NCBI RefSeq assembly: GCF_030296695.1
Contig: NZ_AP027737.1
Span: 620,001-684,000 of the forward strand
Direction of reading: 5' to 3'
DNA length: 64,000 nt
DNA from: Agromyces mangrovi
GTDB taxonomy: Bacteria; Actinomycetota; Actinomycetes; Actinomycetales; Microbacteriaceae
The position numbers and the translations under genes are program-made. Position 1 is the stretch's first letter, and each line of letters opens with the position of its first letter. Below the pieces are notes generated by a model. It worked only from the letters and a program-made list of their open reading frames with translations, searched no databases and was not told the origin of the DNA. Of this stretch, positions 18,770 to 27,123 are shown in pieces.

Positions 18770-19771
18770 TCACTCCTCCTCGGAGTCGTCCTCGTCGGAG
18801 TCCTCGTCGTCGGTGTCGCCCTCGTCGTCTGAGTCCTCGTCGTCCGAGTCGTCCTCGTCGAACCCGTCCTCGTCGGTGTCGTCGTCCTCGGAGAGCTCGT
18901 CGTCCTCGTCGATGTCGTCCTCGTCGAAGTCCTCGTCCTCGGAGTCGTCGGATTCCTCGTCGTCCGAGTCCTCGTCGTCGGAGTCGTTCTCGTCGTCGGA
19001 GTCGTCCTCGTCGGAGTCGTCGTCCGACGCGTGGTCGGCCAGGCCGTCGATGTCGACGCCATCGAAGACGTCGTCGCCGTCCTCGGCGTCGTCGTCGAGA
19101 TCGTCCGGATCGTCGAGGTCGTCGGTGCCGAGGTCGCCTTCGGTCGCCGAGTCGTCGGCGCCCGATGCGTCGGCGTCGTCGTCGCCGGAAGCGTCGTCGC
19201 CACCCTCCGCGGCCGCGCGCTCGGCGGCCTCGGCCTCGGCACGCGCCTGCGCGGCGCGGTACTCGGCGAGCCGATCGGCCCAGGGCACCCACTCGGGCGC
19301 GACGAGCGCACCCGTGCCGGGCACGAGCTGGCTCTCGAGCACCTGCGCCTCGCCGTCGTCATCCGCCCGCGCGACCGTCACGCTCCAGGTCCAGCCCGGG
19401 TAGCCGGTCACGCGCGCATCGAACAGCAGCGAGAGCACGTGCGGGCCGTCGACGACGTGGCCCCGCACGGACCCGACGGTCTCCGCGGGCGTCACCTCGA
19501 GCAGCGCCGAACGTGCGAGGTCGACCGCGGCGAGGAGCACCTCGTCGGCGACGACGGGCTCCGGCTCGGCGACCTCGGTCGGCTCAGCAGCGTCCGTCGA
19601 CTCCGCGGCGTCCGTCGACTCCGCGGCATCCGTCGCCTCCGCGGCATCCGTCGCCTCGGCGGCATCCGTCGCCTCGACCTCGACCTCCTCGGTCTCCGTC
19701 TCGGCCTCGGCCGGCTGCTCGGCCCGGTCGCGCGCCTCGTCGACGTCCGTCTCGTCGGCCATGTCAGGCAT
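18770..19771 (-). CDS. DUF3027 protein with an extreme acidic C-terminal tail
   Basis: A 333-residue protein. Residues 1-70 are Glu/Ala/Thr-rich with repeated ATDAAE and STDAAE units. Residues about 75-185 are the DUF3027 core (LLAAVDLARSALLEVTPAET, HVLSLLFDARVTGYPGWTW, LVPGTGALVAPEWVPWADRL). The last 130 or so residues are almost only Asp, Ser and Glu (for example DDSDEDDSDDENDSDDEDSD), highly disordered. It overlaps the upstream cold-shock-domain gene by 8 bp; ATG 19762 is an alternative start. Pairing with a CSD protein suggests a nucleic-acid-related role, but the function is unknown. Tail length is probably variable between strains. Confidence 0.85.
   Translation of the reverse strand: MPDMADETDVDEARDRAEQPAEAETETEEVEVEATDAAEATDAAEATDAAESTDAAESTDAAEPTEVAEPEPVVADEVLLAAVDLARSALLEVTPAETVGSVRGHVVDGPHVLSLLFDARVTGYPGWTWSVTVARADDDGEAQVLESQLVPGTGALVAPEWVPWADRLAEYRAAQARAEAEAAERAAAEGGDDASGDDDADASGADDSATEGDLGTDDLDDPDDLDDDAEDGDDVFDGVDIDGLADHASDDDSDEDDSDDENDSDDEDSDDEESDDSEDEDFDEDDIDEDDELSEDDDTDEDGFDEDDSDDEDSDDEGDTDDEDSDEDDSEEE
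18776..19035 (-). repeat. Codon repeat tract (Asp/Ser/Glu) in the DUF3027 gene
   Basis: About 260 bp built from TCGTCG, TCGGAG and TCCTCG units on the plus strand, encoding the acidic tail. It is a low-complexity, slippage-prone tract with in-frame 3-bp periodicity and no stop in the coding frame, so length variants would keep the gene intact. Confidence 0.85.
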
Positions 19772-20144
19772 CGAGATCGTCGGCGACCTTGCGCAGCACG
19801 GCCGCGATCTTGCGCCCCTCGGCGCGGTCGGGGTAGCGGCCGTTGCGCAGCTTGCCGCCGGTGATGTCGAGCCACTTCACCAGGTCTTCGACGATGATCG
19901 CCATCTCGTCGGCCGGCCGACGCTGCAGCTTCGTCATGCTCGGCCCGGCGTCGAGCACGCGCACCGAGAGCGCCTGCGCGCCGCGCTTGCCCTCGGCCAC
20001 GCCGTACTCGACGCGGGACCCCGAGCGCACCGATGCGCCCGCGGGCAGCGCCGACGCCGGCAGGTGCACCTGCTGGCCGTCGTCGCCGGAGATGAACCCG
20101 AAGCCCTTCTCCTCGTCGAAGAACTTGACCTTGCCGGTTGGCAT
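19764..20144 (-). CDS. Cold-shock-domain protein with a C-terminal extension
   Basis: A 126-residue protein. An N-terminal cold-shock domain (MPTGKVKFFDEEKGFGFISG with RNP1 KGFGFI; RNP2 is altered to QQVHLPASAL) spans about 1-65. A C-terminal part follows with DEMAIIVEDLVKWLDITGGK and GRKIAAVLRKVADDLDA, which classical 67-residue Csp proteins lack. GAGGG lies five bases before ATG 20144. It is co-transcribed with DUF3027 (8-bp overlap). Likely an RNA/ssDNA-binding protein; the weak RNP2 suggests altered binding. Confidence 0.9.
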   Translation of the reverse strand: MPTGKVKFFDEEKGFGFISGDDGQQVHLPASALPAGASVRSGSRVEYGVAEGKRGAQALSVRVLDAGPSMTKLQRRPADEMAIIVEDLVKWLDITGGKLRNGRYPDRAEGRKIAAVLRKVADDLDA

Positions 20145-20249
20145 GCTGACCCTCACTCACTCGCGTGTTGCGGGCGCGCGACACTGCCGCCGCCCCGACC
20201 TCCCAGTCTAGTGCGAGGCGGGTCCGACGCCTGGCCTATCCTTGACCAT

Positions 20250-20525
20250 GTGACGACGAGCACCCCACCGAGCGACCACCGCGCCGAGCGCGTCCTGGCC
20301 TACATGGTCGCCGCGACCGTCGGCTTCTCCATCCTGGCCTTCTTCGCGGTCATGATCGGCACGCTGTCGGGGGTCGGAGACAACGACGGGTTCAGCCAGG
20401 GCATCTGGCCGTTCATCATCGTGCTGCCGCTCGTCGGGCTGCCGATCGGCTTCCTGCTCCTCGTCGCGCTGCTCATCGTCAACGGCGTTCGACGCTCTCG
20501 GGAGTCCCGCCGGGGTTCGGCCTGA
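20250..20525 (+). CDS. Small two-helix membrane protein
   Basis: A 91-residue protein starting at GTG 20250. A hydrophilic start (MTTSTPPSDHRAERVLAYM) is followed by two membrane helices (about 18-42 and 55-80) and a basic tail RRSRESRRGSA. Similar proteins in this family are sometimes labelled multidrug ABC transporter ATPase, which cannot be right here because there is no P-loop. It lies 9 bp before the helicase-associated gene and may be co-transcribed. Function unknown. Confidence 0.7.
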   Translation: MTTSTPPSDHRAERVLAYMVAATVGFSILAFFAVMIGTLSGVGDNDGFSQGIWPFIIVLPLVGLPIGFLLLVALLIVNGVRRSRESRRGSA

Positions 20526-20534
20526 TCGCAGCCG

Positions 20535-22412
20535 ATGCTCCCGCTGGCCACACGACTGCGCGCGATGGAGCGCGAGTCGGTCGCGGCCGCGGTCCGCGCC
20601 CGACGGGTCGACCCCTCGGGCATCGACGACGTCTTCGACCTCGCTGAGGCGCTGCTCGCCGACGACTCGCTCGACCACGCGTTCGCGCGGCTCGACCGGC
20701 GCCTCCTGGCGTTCCTCGCCGTGGCGGTCGAGCTCGCCCCCGACGACGGGCGCCTCGCGCTCGATCGCGTGCTCGAGGGCTGGCCGGGCATCGCGCCCGA
20801 CGCACCCGGTCGGGAGGATGCCGCGCTGCGCCTGGACGCGCTCGACGAGCGCCTGCTCGTGCTCACCGACGACGAGGGAGGCAACGGCCGCGGGATGCTG
20901 GTGCAGCGCGAGGTCGCCGACCGGCTGCGTGCCCGCATCCACGACGACCTGCCCGACGCGGCCGCCCTCGCGGCCCCGCCGCCACCCGGCCTCGTGCGCG
21001 GCGACGACGTGGACCAGGGCCTCGTCTCGCGCCTGGCGGCCGAGCGCGCGTTCCGCACCATCGCCGCACTCGCCGAGATCGTCGCCGCGGTGAGCCTGGA
21101 GCCGGCGCGCGAGCTCGTGCGCGGCGGCATCGCGCTGCCCGATGCGAAGCGCCTCGCCGCCGCAGCCGGCATCGAGCTCGACGAGTTGCCCGCACTCATG
21201 GACCTCGCCTCGCGCAGCGGCCTGCTCACGCGCGATACGGGCTACTGGCTCGAGACTCCGCGCGGCGAAGCGTGGCTCGAGGCCGAGACCCCGGATCGCT
21301 GGCGCCTGCTCGCCACGGCGTGGCGCGACCGCCTGCCCGACGAGCTCCTCGCCCTCATCGCGGACCGCTCGCCGATCGGCGGGCCGGCGGCACTCATCGA
21401 CGAGGCGCGCTGGTTCTACCCGGCGGGCGGCGCGTGGCTCGACAACCGCGCCCGCGTCGTCTCGGCGGAGGCCGATGTGCTCGGCCTCACGGTGTCGGGC
21501 GTGCCCGTGCCGGCCGGCCGTGCGGTGGTCTCGGGCGACATCGGCCACGCGGTCGCCGCGACGGTGGCACTGCTGCCCGGCCACGTCGCGCAGGTGTACG
21601 TGCAGCACGACCTGTCGATCGTGGCCCCGGGTCCGCTCGCCCCGCCGCTCGACGCGCGCCTGCGCGTGCTCGCCGACGTCGAGGCGCGCGAACTCGCGTC
21701 GAGCTACCGGGTCTCCGCGGCATCCGTCAACCGCGCCCTCGCCGCCGGCGAGACCGCCGAGACCCTGCTCGAGTTCCTTCGCGGCATCTCGCTCACGGGC
21801 GTGCCCCAGCCGTTGGAGTACCTCGTGACCGAGACCGCGACGCGCTACGGCCGCGTGCGCGTCGGGTCGCTCGGCCCCGGCGAGATGCCCGCGCGCAGCT
21901 ACGTGCGCAGCGACGACGACGGGCTCATCGGCACGATCGCGGTCGACCAGTCGCTGCAGTCGCTCGGGCTCGTGCGCACCGGCCCGCACCGCCTCACGAG
22001 TCGCTTCGGCGCCGACGTCGTGTTCTGGGCGCTGAGCGATGCCCGCTACCCCGTCGCCGCGGAGGACGAGACCGGCGAGATCGTCGTGCTGCGGCGGCAC
22101 CGCGTCGCCCGCGTCGCCGAGCAGTCGCCCGCGCGCGACCTGGTCGCCGAACTCGTGGCCCGCGTCTTCGACGGCGCCGACGACCACAGCACCGAGCAGG
22201 CCTGGCTGTCGCGTCGCCTCGAGACGGCCGCGCGCGATCGGTCGGCCGTCACCGTCAGCGTGCGGATGCCCGGGGGCGACGTGGTCGACTTCGTGCTCGA
22301 GCCGACGAGCGTGGCGAACGGGCGGATGCGGGCGCGCGACCGGGCGACCGACATCGAGCGCACGCTGCCGATCTCGGCGATCGCGGGCGTCTCCGACGCC
22401 CCGGCGGAGTGA
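20535..22412 (+). CDS. Helicase-associated (Helicase_C_3) protein partnered with XPB
   Basis: A 625-residue protein. The N-terminal half is helical (MLPLATRLRAMERESVAAAV, then HAFARLDRRLLAFLAVAVEL) with winged-helix-like segments. The C-terminal part contains HVAQVYVQHDLSIVAPGPLA and ELASSYRVSAASVNRALAAG followed by ETLLEFLRGIS, the core of the Helicase_C_3/XPB-Ssl2 N-terminal-like family. The protein has no ATP-binding motifs. It directly precedes the XPB helicase gene (62 bp) and probably works with it as a DNA-recognition partner. The exact biochemical role is not established. Confidence 0.88.
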   Translation: MLPLATRLRAMERESVAAAVRARRVDPSGIDDVFDLAEALLADDSLDHAFARLDRRLLAFLAVAVELAPDDGRLALDRVLEGWPGIAPDAPGREDAALRLDALDERLLVLTDDEGGNGRGMLVQREVADRLRARIHDDLPDAAALAAPPPPGLVRGDDVDQGLVSRLAAERAFRTIAALAEIVAAVSLEPARELVRGGIALPDAKRLAAAAGIELDELPALMDLASRSGLLTRDTGYWLETPRGEAWLEAETPDRWRLLATAWRDRLPDELLALIADRSPIGGPAALIDEARWFYPAGGAWLDNRARVVSAEADVLGLTVSGVPVPAGRAVVSGDIGHAVAATVALLPGHVAQVYVQHDLSIVAPGPLAPPLDARLRVLADVEARELASSYRVSAASVNRALAAGETAETLLEFLRGISLTGVPQPLEYLVTETATRYGRVRVGSLGPGEMPARSYVRSDDDGLIGTIAVDQSLQSLGLVRTGPHRLTSRFGADVVFWALSDARYPVAAEDETGEIVVLRRHRVARVAEQSPARDLVAELVARVFDGADDHSTEQAWLSRRLETAARDRSAVTVSVRMPGGDVVDFVLEPTSVANGRMRARDRATDIERTLPISAIAGVSDAPAE

Positions 22413-22474
22413 GCGCGGGCTGAGCCCCGGGGCATCCGCCCCCACCACCCGTCCGGCGGGTAGACTGGTTCGCT

Positions 22475-24115
22475 ATGTCCGACGGCCCCCTGATCGTCCA
22501 GAGCGATCGCACCGTACTGCTCGAAGTCGCGAACCCGCTCGCCGAGGACGCGCGCCACGACCTCGCGGTCTTCGCCGAGCTCGAGCGCGCGCCCGAGCAC
22601 ATCCACACGTACCGCATCACGCGGCTCGGCCTGTGGAACGCGCGCGCCGCCGGGCACGACGCCGACGACATGCTCGGCACGCTCGAGCGCTACTCGAAGT
22701 TCCCGGTGCCGACCACCGTCGCGGTCGACATCCGCGAGACCGTCGGCCGCTACGGCCGCCTCGTGATCGACCGCACCGACGACGGCGACCTGCGGCTGCG
22801 CAGCGACGACCTCGCGGTGCTCACCGAGGTGAGCGGGGCGAAGCGCATCGCGCCGCTGCTCGACGCGCGCATCGACGACACCGGGTTCCTCGTCGCCGCG
22901 TGGGCGCGCGGGCAGCTCAAGCAGGAGCTCGTGAAGCTCGGCTGGCCGGCCGAGGACCTCGCCGGGTACACGCCCGGAACCCCGCACGACATCGACCTCG
23001 CCGAGGACGGCTGGCACCTGCGCGACTACCAGAAGAAGGCCGTCGACAACTTCTTCGACGGCGGCTCGGGCGTCGTGGTGCTCCCGTGCGGCGCGGGCAA
23101 GACGCTCGTGGGCGCGGGCGCGATGGCGACGGCGAAGACCACCACGCTCATCCTCGTGACCAACACCGTCTCCGCCCGGCAGTGGCGCGACGAGCTGCTG
23201 CGCCGCACGTCGCTCACCCCCGAGGAGATCGGCGAGTACTCCGGGCAGGTGAAGGAGGTCAAGCCGGTCACGATCGCGACGTACCAGATCCTCACCGCGA
23301 AGCGGAAGGGCGAGTACGCGCACCTCGCGCTGCTCGACGCGCTCGACTGGGGCCTCGTGGTCTACGACGAGGTGCACCTGCTGCCGGCGCCCGTGTTCAA
23401 GCTCACGGCCGAGCTGCAGGCCCGCCGCCGCCTCGGCCTCACCGCCACGCTCGTGCGCGAGGACGGCCGCGAGGGCGACGTGTTCTCGCTGATCGGCCCG
23501 AAGCGGTTCGACGCGCCGTGGAAGGAGATCGAGGCGCAGGGCTTCATCTCCCCCGCCGCCTGCTACGAGGTGCGCATCGACCTGCCGCAGTCGGAGCGGC
23601 TCGCCTACGCGGCGTCCGCCGACGACGAGCGGTACCGGCTCGCCGCGACCGCGCCCGCGAAGCTCCAGGTCGTGCGCGAGCTGGTCGCGAAGCACGCCGG
23701 CGAACGCATCCTCGTCATCGGCCAGTACCTCGACCAGATCGAGGAGCTCTCCGAGGCGCTCGGCGCACCGCAGCTGACGGGTGCCACGCCGGTCGACGAG
23801 CGCGAGCGGCTGTTCCAGGAGTTCCGCGACGGCACCACGCAGGTGCTCGTCGTGTCGAAGGTCGCGAACTTCTCGGTCGACCTGCCCGAGGCGACCGTCG
23901 CGATCCAGGTGTCGGGCTCGTTCGGCTCGCGCCAGGAGGAGGCGCAGCGCCTCGGACGGCTGCTGCGGCCGAAGGAGTCGGGACTGTCGGCGAACTTCTA
24001 CACGCTGGTCTCGCGCGACACGGTCGACCAGGACTTCGCGCAGAACCGCCAGCGCTTCCTCGCCGAGCAGGGTTACAGCTACACCATCCTCGACGCGCAC
24101 GCGCTGGCCGCGTAG
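22475..24115 (+). CDS. XPB-type DNA repair helicase (superfamily 2)
   Basis: A 546-residue 3'-5' DNA helicase. An N-terminal damage-recognition-like domain comes first (about 1-170). The RecA-like core follows: motif Q/I at DYQKKAVDNFF and PCGAGKT (Lys209), motif II YDEVHLLP (Asp298-Glu299-Val-His), motif III LTATLVREDG, motif IV area ERILVIGQYLDQIEEL, motif V VLVVSKVANFSVDLPEA and motif VI QEEAQRLGRLLRPK with the arginine fingers. The C-terminus has FYTLVSRDTVDQDF. The bacterial counterpart of eukaryotic XPB/Ssl2, presumably active in DNA repair, coupled with the upstream Helicase_C_3 protein. Confidence 0.95.
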   Translation: MSDGPLIVQSDRTVLLEVANPLAEDARHDLAVFAELERAPEHIHTYRITRLGLWNARAAGHDADDMLGTLERYSKFPVPTTVAVDIRETVGRYGRLVIDRTDDGDLRLRSDDLAVLTEVSGAKRIAPLLDARIDDTGFLVAAWARGQLKQELVKLGWPAEDLAGYTPGTPHDIDLAEDGWHLRDYQKKAVDNFFDGGSGVVVLPCGAGKTLVGAGAMATAKTTTLILVTNTVSARQWRDELLRRTSLTPEEIGEYSGQVKEVKPVTIATYQILTAKRKGEYAHLALLDALDWGLVVYDEVHLLPAPVFKLTAELQARRRLGLTATLVREDGREGDVFSLIGPKRFDAPWKEIEAQGFISPAACYEVRIDLPQSERLAYAASADDERYRLAATAPAKLQVVRELVAKHAGERILVIGQYLDQIEELSEALGAPQLTGATPVDERERLFQEFRDGTTQVLVVSKVANFSVDLPEATVAIQVSGSFGSRQEEAQRLGRLLRPKESGLSANFYTLVSRDTVDQDFAQNRQRFLAEQGYSYTILDAHALAA

Positions 24116-24130
24116 CCGCGACCGCCGCCG

Positions 24131-24829
24131 CTACGTCCGCCGGTAGCGCAGGAACACCAGGTCGCCCGACGGGAGGGCGTGCACCAGTCGCATCCGCCGG
24201 ATGCCCTCGGCGGCGTGCCGCACGATGCGCGGTCCGTCGCCGCCCACCAGCACCGGGCCGAGCGTGAGGCACAGCTCGTCGACGAGCCCCGCGTCGAGCA
24301 GCGCGCCGAACAGGCTCGGCCCGCCCTCGCAGAGCAGGTTCGCGTGCCCGAGGTTCGAGAGCGCGGTGACGGCCTCCGGCAGGTCGACGGCGTCGTCGCC
24401 GGCCACGAGCACGTCGGCCACCTCGGCGAGTGCTGCGCGGCGGTCGGCCGGTGCGGCGGCATGGGTCACGACGATCGGCCGCTCCGGGGCATCGGCGAAG
24501 ATGGAGTCGGATGCCGCGAAGGCGAGGCTCGACGACACGATCGCGAGTCGCGGATGCGGCGCCAGCCCGTTCGCCCGCCGCCACGCCGCGTGCTCGGGCC
24601 CGAGTCGCAGCGCGCCGTAGCCCTCGTGGCGGAGCGTACCGCCCGCGACGAGCACCACGTCGGCCAGCGACCGGAGCACGCCCATGAGCTGCTGGTCGTC
24701 CTCGCCGCCGAGGCCGCCCGAGCGGCCGTCGACGGTCGCCGCCCCGTCGAGGCTCGACACGAAGTTGACCCGCAGGCCCCCGCCCTCGGCGTACGCGTAG
24801 GCGTCGCGCATGGCATCGCGGTCGATCAT
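24131..24829 (-). CDS. RibD C-terminal-domain (pyrimidine reductase-like) protein
   Basis: A 232-residue dihydrofolate-reductase-fold protein of the RibD/YwjB reductase family. NFVSSLDGAATVDGRSGGLG is the substrate/NADPH motif, LADVVLVAGGTLRHEGYGAL the second, and LGHANLLCEGGPSLFGALL the glycine-rich NADPH loop. There is no deaminase domain. Members act in riboflavin synthesis or as uncharacterised reductases. The start overlaps the folP stop by 4 bp (ATGA), so it is coupled to folate synthesis and might act as a pterin or dihydrofolate reductase; this is inference from the operon. Confidence 0.85.
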   Translation of the reverse strand: MIDRDAMRDAYAYAEGGGLRVNFVSSLDGAATVDGRSGGLGGEDDQQLMGVLRSLADVVLVAGGTLRHEGYGALRLGPEHAAWRRANGLAPHPRLAIVSSSLAFAASDSIFADAPERPIVVTHAAAPADRRAALAEVADVLVAGDDAVDLPEAVTALSNLGHANLLCEGGPSLFGALLDAGLVDELCLTLGPVLVGGDGPRIVRHAAEGIRRMRLVHALPSGDLVFLRYRRT

Positions 24830-25728
24830 CGGGCGACCTCCTCGGGCAGGTCGGGCGTCGCGGGCATGTTGTGCACGAGCGGTCCCGCGGGCACCCGCCA
24901 GCCGAGGATCGCCTCGGTCATGCGCATCGCGTCGACGGTCTCGCGCACGTTGTGCACGCGGACGAGCCGGGCGCCCTGCGTCACGCACCAGACGGCGGCG
25001 GCGAGCGACCCGGCCACGCGGTCGCCGCGCTCGCGCCCGAGGGTCTCGCCGATGAAGTCCTTGTTCGACAGCGCGACGAGGGTCGGATGCCCCAGGGCGA
25101 CGATCTCCCCGAGCCGCCGGGTCAGCTCGAGCGAGTCGGTCGTGCGCTTGTTGAGGTCGTGCCCGGGGTCGACGACGATGCGCTCGGGCGGCACGCCGCG
25201 CTCGAGCGCGAGATCCACCCGGCGGCGCAGGAAGTCGGCGACCTCGGCCACGACATCGCCGTAGCTGGGCGCGGGATGCGGCGTGCGTGGCGCCGCGAGG
25301 CTGTGCGTGATGACGATCGTCGCGTCGCTGTCGGCGATCACGTCGGCCATGCGCGGGTCGTGGATGCCCGTCGTGTCGTTGATGACGTGCGCCCCGGCGT
25401 CGATCGCGGCGCGCGCGACGTCGGGCTGGAACGTGTCGACCGAGATGCCCCCGGCGCCCGCGAGCTGCGCGACCACGGGCACGACCCGCTCGATCTCCTC
25501 GTCGACGGGGATCGCGGGTCCGGGCGCGAACTTCGCCCCACCCACGTCGACCCAGTCCGCGCCGTCGGCGTACGCGGCGAGCGCCGCCCCGACCGCGGCG
25601 TCGAGCGCGAAGGTCGCCCCGCGGTCGTAGAACGAGTCGGGGGTGCGGTTGACGATGGCCATCACGACCACCCGCCGGGCGAAGTCGATCTCGCGGCCGG
25701 CGATGCGGCGCACGTCGTGCGCGCTCAC
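24826..25728 (-). CDS. folP: Dihydropteroate synthase
   Basis: A 300-residue TIM-barrel enzyme joining p-aminobenzoate to dihydropterin pyrophosphate. AIVNRTPDSFYDRG is the loop-1 signature, VDVGGAKFAPGP corresponds to DVGGESTRPG but with a changed Ser-Thr-Arg, INDTTGIHDP is the third motif, and RIVVDPGHDLNKRTTDS and VRVHNVRETVDAM follow. The altered SxTRPG and changed FGKT loops place it with FolP2-like actinobacterial paralogues, which may lack full synthase activity. GTG 25728 overlaps the stop of the upstream reductase (GTGA). Fully coupled three-gene operon. Confidence 0.85.
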   Translation of the reverse strand: MSAHDVRRIAGREIDFARRVVVMAIVNRTPDSFYDRGATFALDAAVGAALAAYADGADWVDVGGAKFAPGPAIPVDEEIERVVPVVAQLAGAGGISVDTFQPDVARAAIDAGAHVINDTTGIHDPRMADVIADSDATIVITHSLAAPRTPHPAPSYGDVVAEVADFLRRRVDLALERGVPPERIVVDPGHDLNKRTTDSLELTRRLGEIVALGHPTLVALSNKDFIGETLGRERGDRVAGSLAAAVWCVTQGARLVRVHNVRETVDAMRMTEAILGWRVPAGPLVHNMPATPDLPEEVAR

Positions 25729-26957
25729 GCGCCGATCGCCTCGAGCGGCACGTCCGGGTCGGCGAGCGCCGCCGGGTCGACCGGGGCGCCCGAGCGGATC
25801 AGCCGCTGCACCTGGTCGTTCACGTCCCACACGTTCACGTTCATTCCCGCGACGACCCGGCCGTCGGCCACCCGGAAGGCGAGGAACTCGCGCCCCGGCA
25901 GGTCGCCGCGCACCACGAGCTCGGCGCCGCCGGCGAGCGAGGCGTAGCCCGAGTACTCCATGCCGAGGTCGTACTGGTCGGTGAAGAAGTAGGGGATCTC
26001 GTCGTAGGTCACCCGCTCCCCGGCGAGCGCCCGCCCCGCGGCCGTGCCGGAGGCGTCGGCGTTGCCCCAGTGCGCCACGCGCAGGTGCGTGCCGACGGTC
26101 GGCGAGAAGACGTTGGCCACGTCGCCCGCCGCGAAGACCCCGGGTGCGCCCGCGGACAGGTGCGCGTCGACCACGATGCCGTCGTCGACGGTGAGGCCGG
26201 CGGATGCCGCGAGCTCGACGTTCGGCACCGCGCCGATGCCGAACACGACGACGTCGGCCGGCACCTCCTCCCCGGAGCCGAGCACGACCGCCGACACGGC
26301 GCCGTCCCCGCGCAGCCCGGTCACGTCGGCGCCCATGCGGAGGTCGACGCCGCGCTCGCGGTGCAGCCCGGCGAACACCTCGCCGAGCTCGGGGCCGATC
26401 TCTCGGGCGAGCGGCACGTCGCCGTGGCCGAGCACCGTCACCTCGTTGCCGTACGTGCGGGCGGCGGCGGCGACCTCGAGGCCGATCCAGCCCGCCCCCA
26501 CGACGACCACGCGGCGGTCGCCGCCGGAGATCGCGTCGCGCAGCGCGGTCGACTCGGCGAGGGTGCGCAGGTGGTGCACGCCGTCGAGGTCGGCGCCGTC
26601 GCCGGTGAACCGGCGCGCGCGGGAGCCGGTCGCGAGCAGGAGGCGCCGGTAGCCGAGGCGGTCGCCCGAGGCGAGCGTCAGCTCACGGGCATCCGTGTCG
26701 AGGCCCACCGCCTCGGAACCGGTGCGCACGTCGACGTCGTGCTCGGCGTACCAAGCCGCGTCGTGCGGGAAGATCACGTCGGCCGCTTCCGCCCCCTGCA
26801 GGTAGCCCTTCGACAGGGGCGGCCGCTCGTGCGGCAGTAGCGGTTCGCCGGCGACCAGCGCGAGCTCCCCGTCGTACCCCGCCTCGCGTGCCGCGCCGGC
26901 CGCCCGGGCCGCCGCGAGTCCGCCGCCCACGATGATCACTCGCCCGGTGCTCGCCAT
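25725..26957 (-). CDS. FAD-dependent ferredoxin-reductase-like oxidoreductase
   Basis: A 410-residue NAD(P)H-ferredoxin reductase-type flavoprotein. The FAD motif is VIIVGGGLAAARAAGAAREA, the active-region signature is HERPPLSKGYL, the NAD motif is VVVVGAGWIGLEVAAAA, the second FAD contact is GVFAAGDVANV, and HWGNADASGTAAGRALAG and EIPYFFTDQYDLGMEYSG are characteristic of the rubredoxin/ferredoxin reductase and AIFM3-like branch. The C-terminal reductase domain includes MNVNVWDVND. It is the first gene of an operon with folP and a RibD-like gene; no ferredoxin or P450 is adjacent, so its partner is unknown. Confidence 0.9.
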   Translation of the reverse strand: MASTGRVIIVGGGLAAARAAGAAREAGYDGELALVAGEPLLPHERPPLSKGYLQGAEAADVIFPHDAAWYAEHDVDVRTGSEAVGLDTDARELTLASGDRLGYRRLLLATGSRARRFTGDGADLDGVHHLRTLAESTALRDAISGGDRRVVVVGAGWIGLEVAAAARTYGNEVTVLGHGDVPLAREIGPELGEVFAGLHRERGVDLRMGADVTGLRGDGAVSAVVLGSGEEVPADVVVFGIGAVPNVELAASAGLTVDDGIVVDAHLSAGAPGVFAAGDVANVFSPTVGTHLRVAHWGNADASGTAAGRALAGERVTYDEIPYFFTDQYDLGMEYSGYASLAGGAELVVRGDLPGREFLAFRVADGRVVAGMNVNVWDVNDQVQRLIRSGAPVDPAALADPDVPLEAIGA

Positions 26958-27097
26958 GTGCCGAGTCTTCCACGCGGCGGTTCGCCACGCACCGGCGAGA
27001 GCCCGATGCACGGCGGATGCAGGGCGCGCACATGGCCGGCGCGCGGCCCCGCCACAGCCACCCGTCGACGGGCATTCGACGGACTCACAGGCAAGTT

Positions 27098-27123
27098 CCA
27101 GTGAATGCGCAGATACTGGGTGC
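27098..27123 (+). promoter_or_regulatory. Possible leaderless promoter with overlapping inverted repeat
   Basis: CCAGT (27098-27102) and ACTGG (27115-27119) form a 5-bp inverted repeat spaced 12 bp. It overlaps a -10-like GATACT (27112-27117) placed 6 bases before the response-regulator ATG. No Shine-Dalgarno sequence is present, which fits a leaderless mRNA and possible autoregulation. Visual evidence only; no clear -35. Confidence 0.3.

Noticed and set aside
18776..19035. CRISPR-like or satellite repeat
   Set aside because: The repetition is a 3-bp codon periodicity of Asp, Ser and Glu in an intact frame, without fixed repeats and unique spacers.
20250..20525. ABC transporter ATPase
   Set aside because: The protein is 91 residues with two membrane helices and no Walker motifs, despite the label such proteins sometimes carry.
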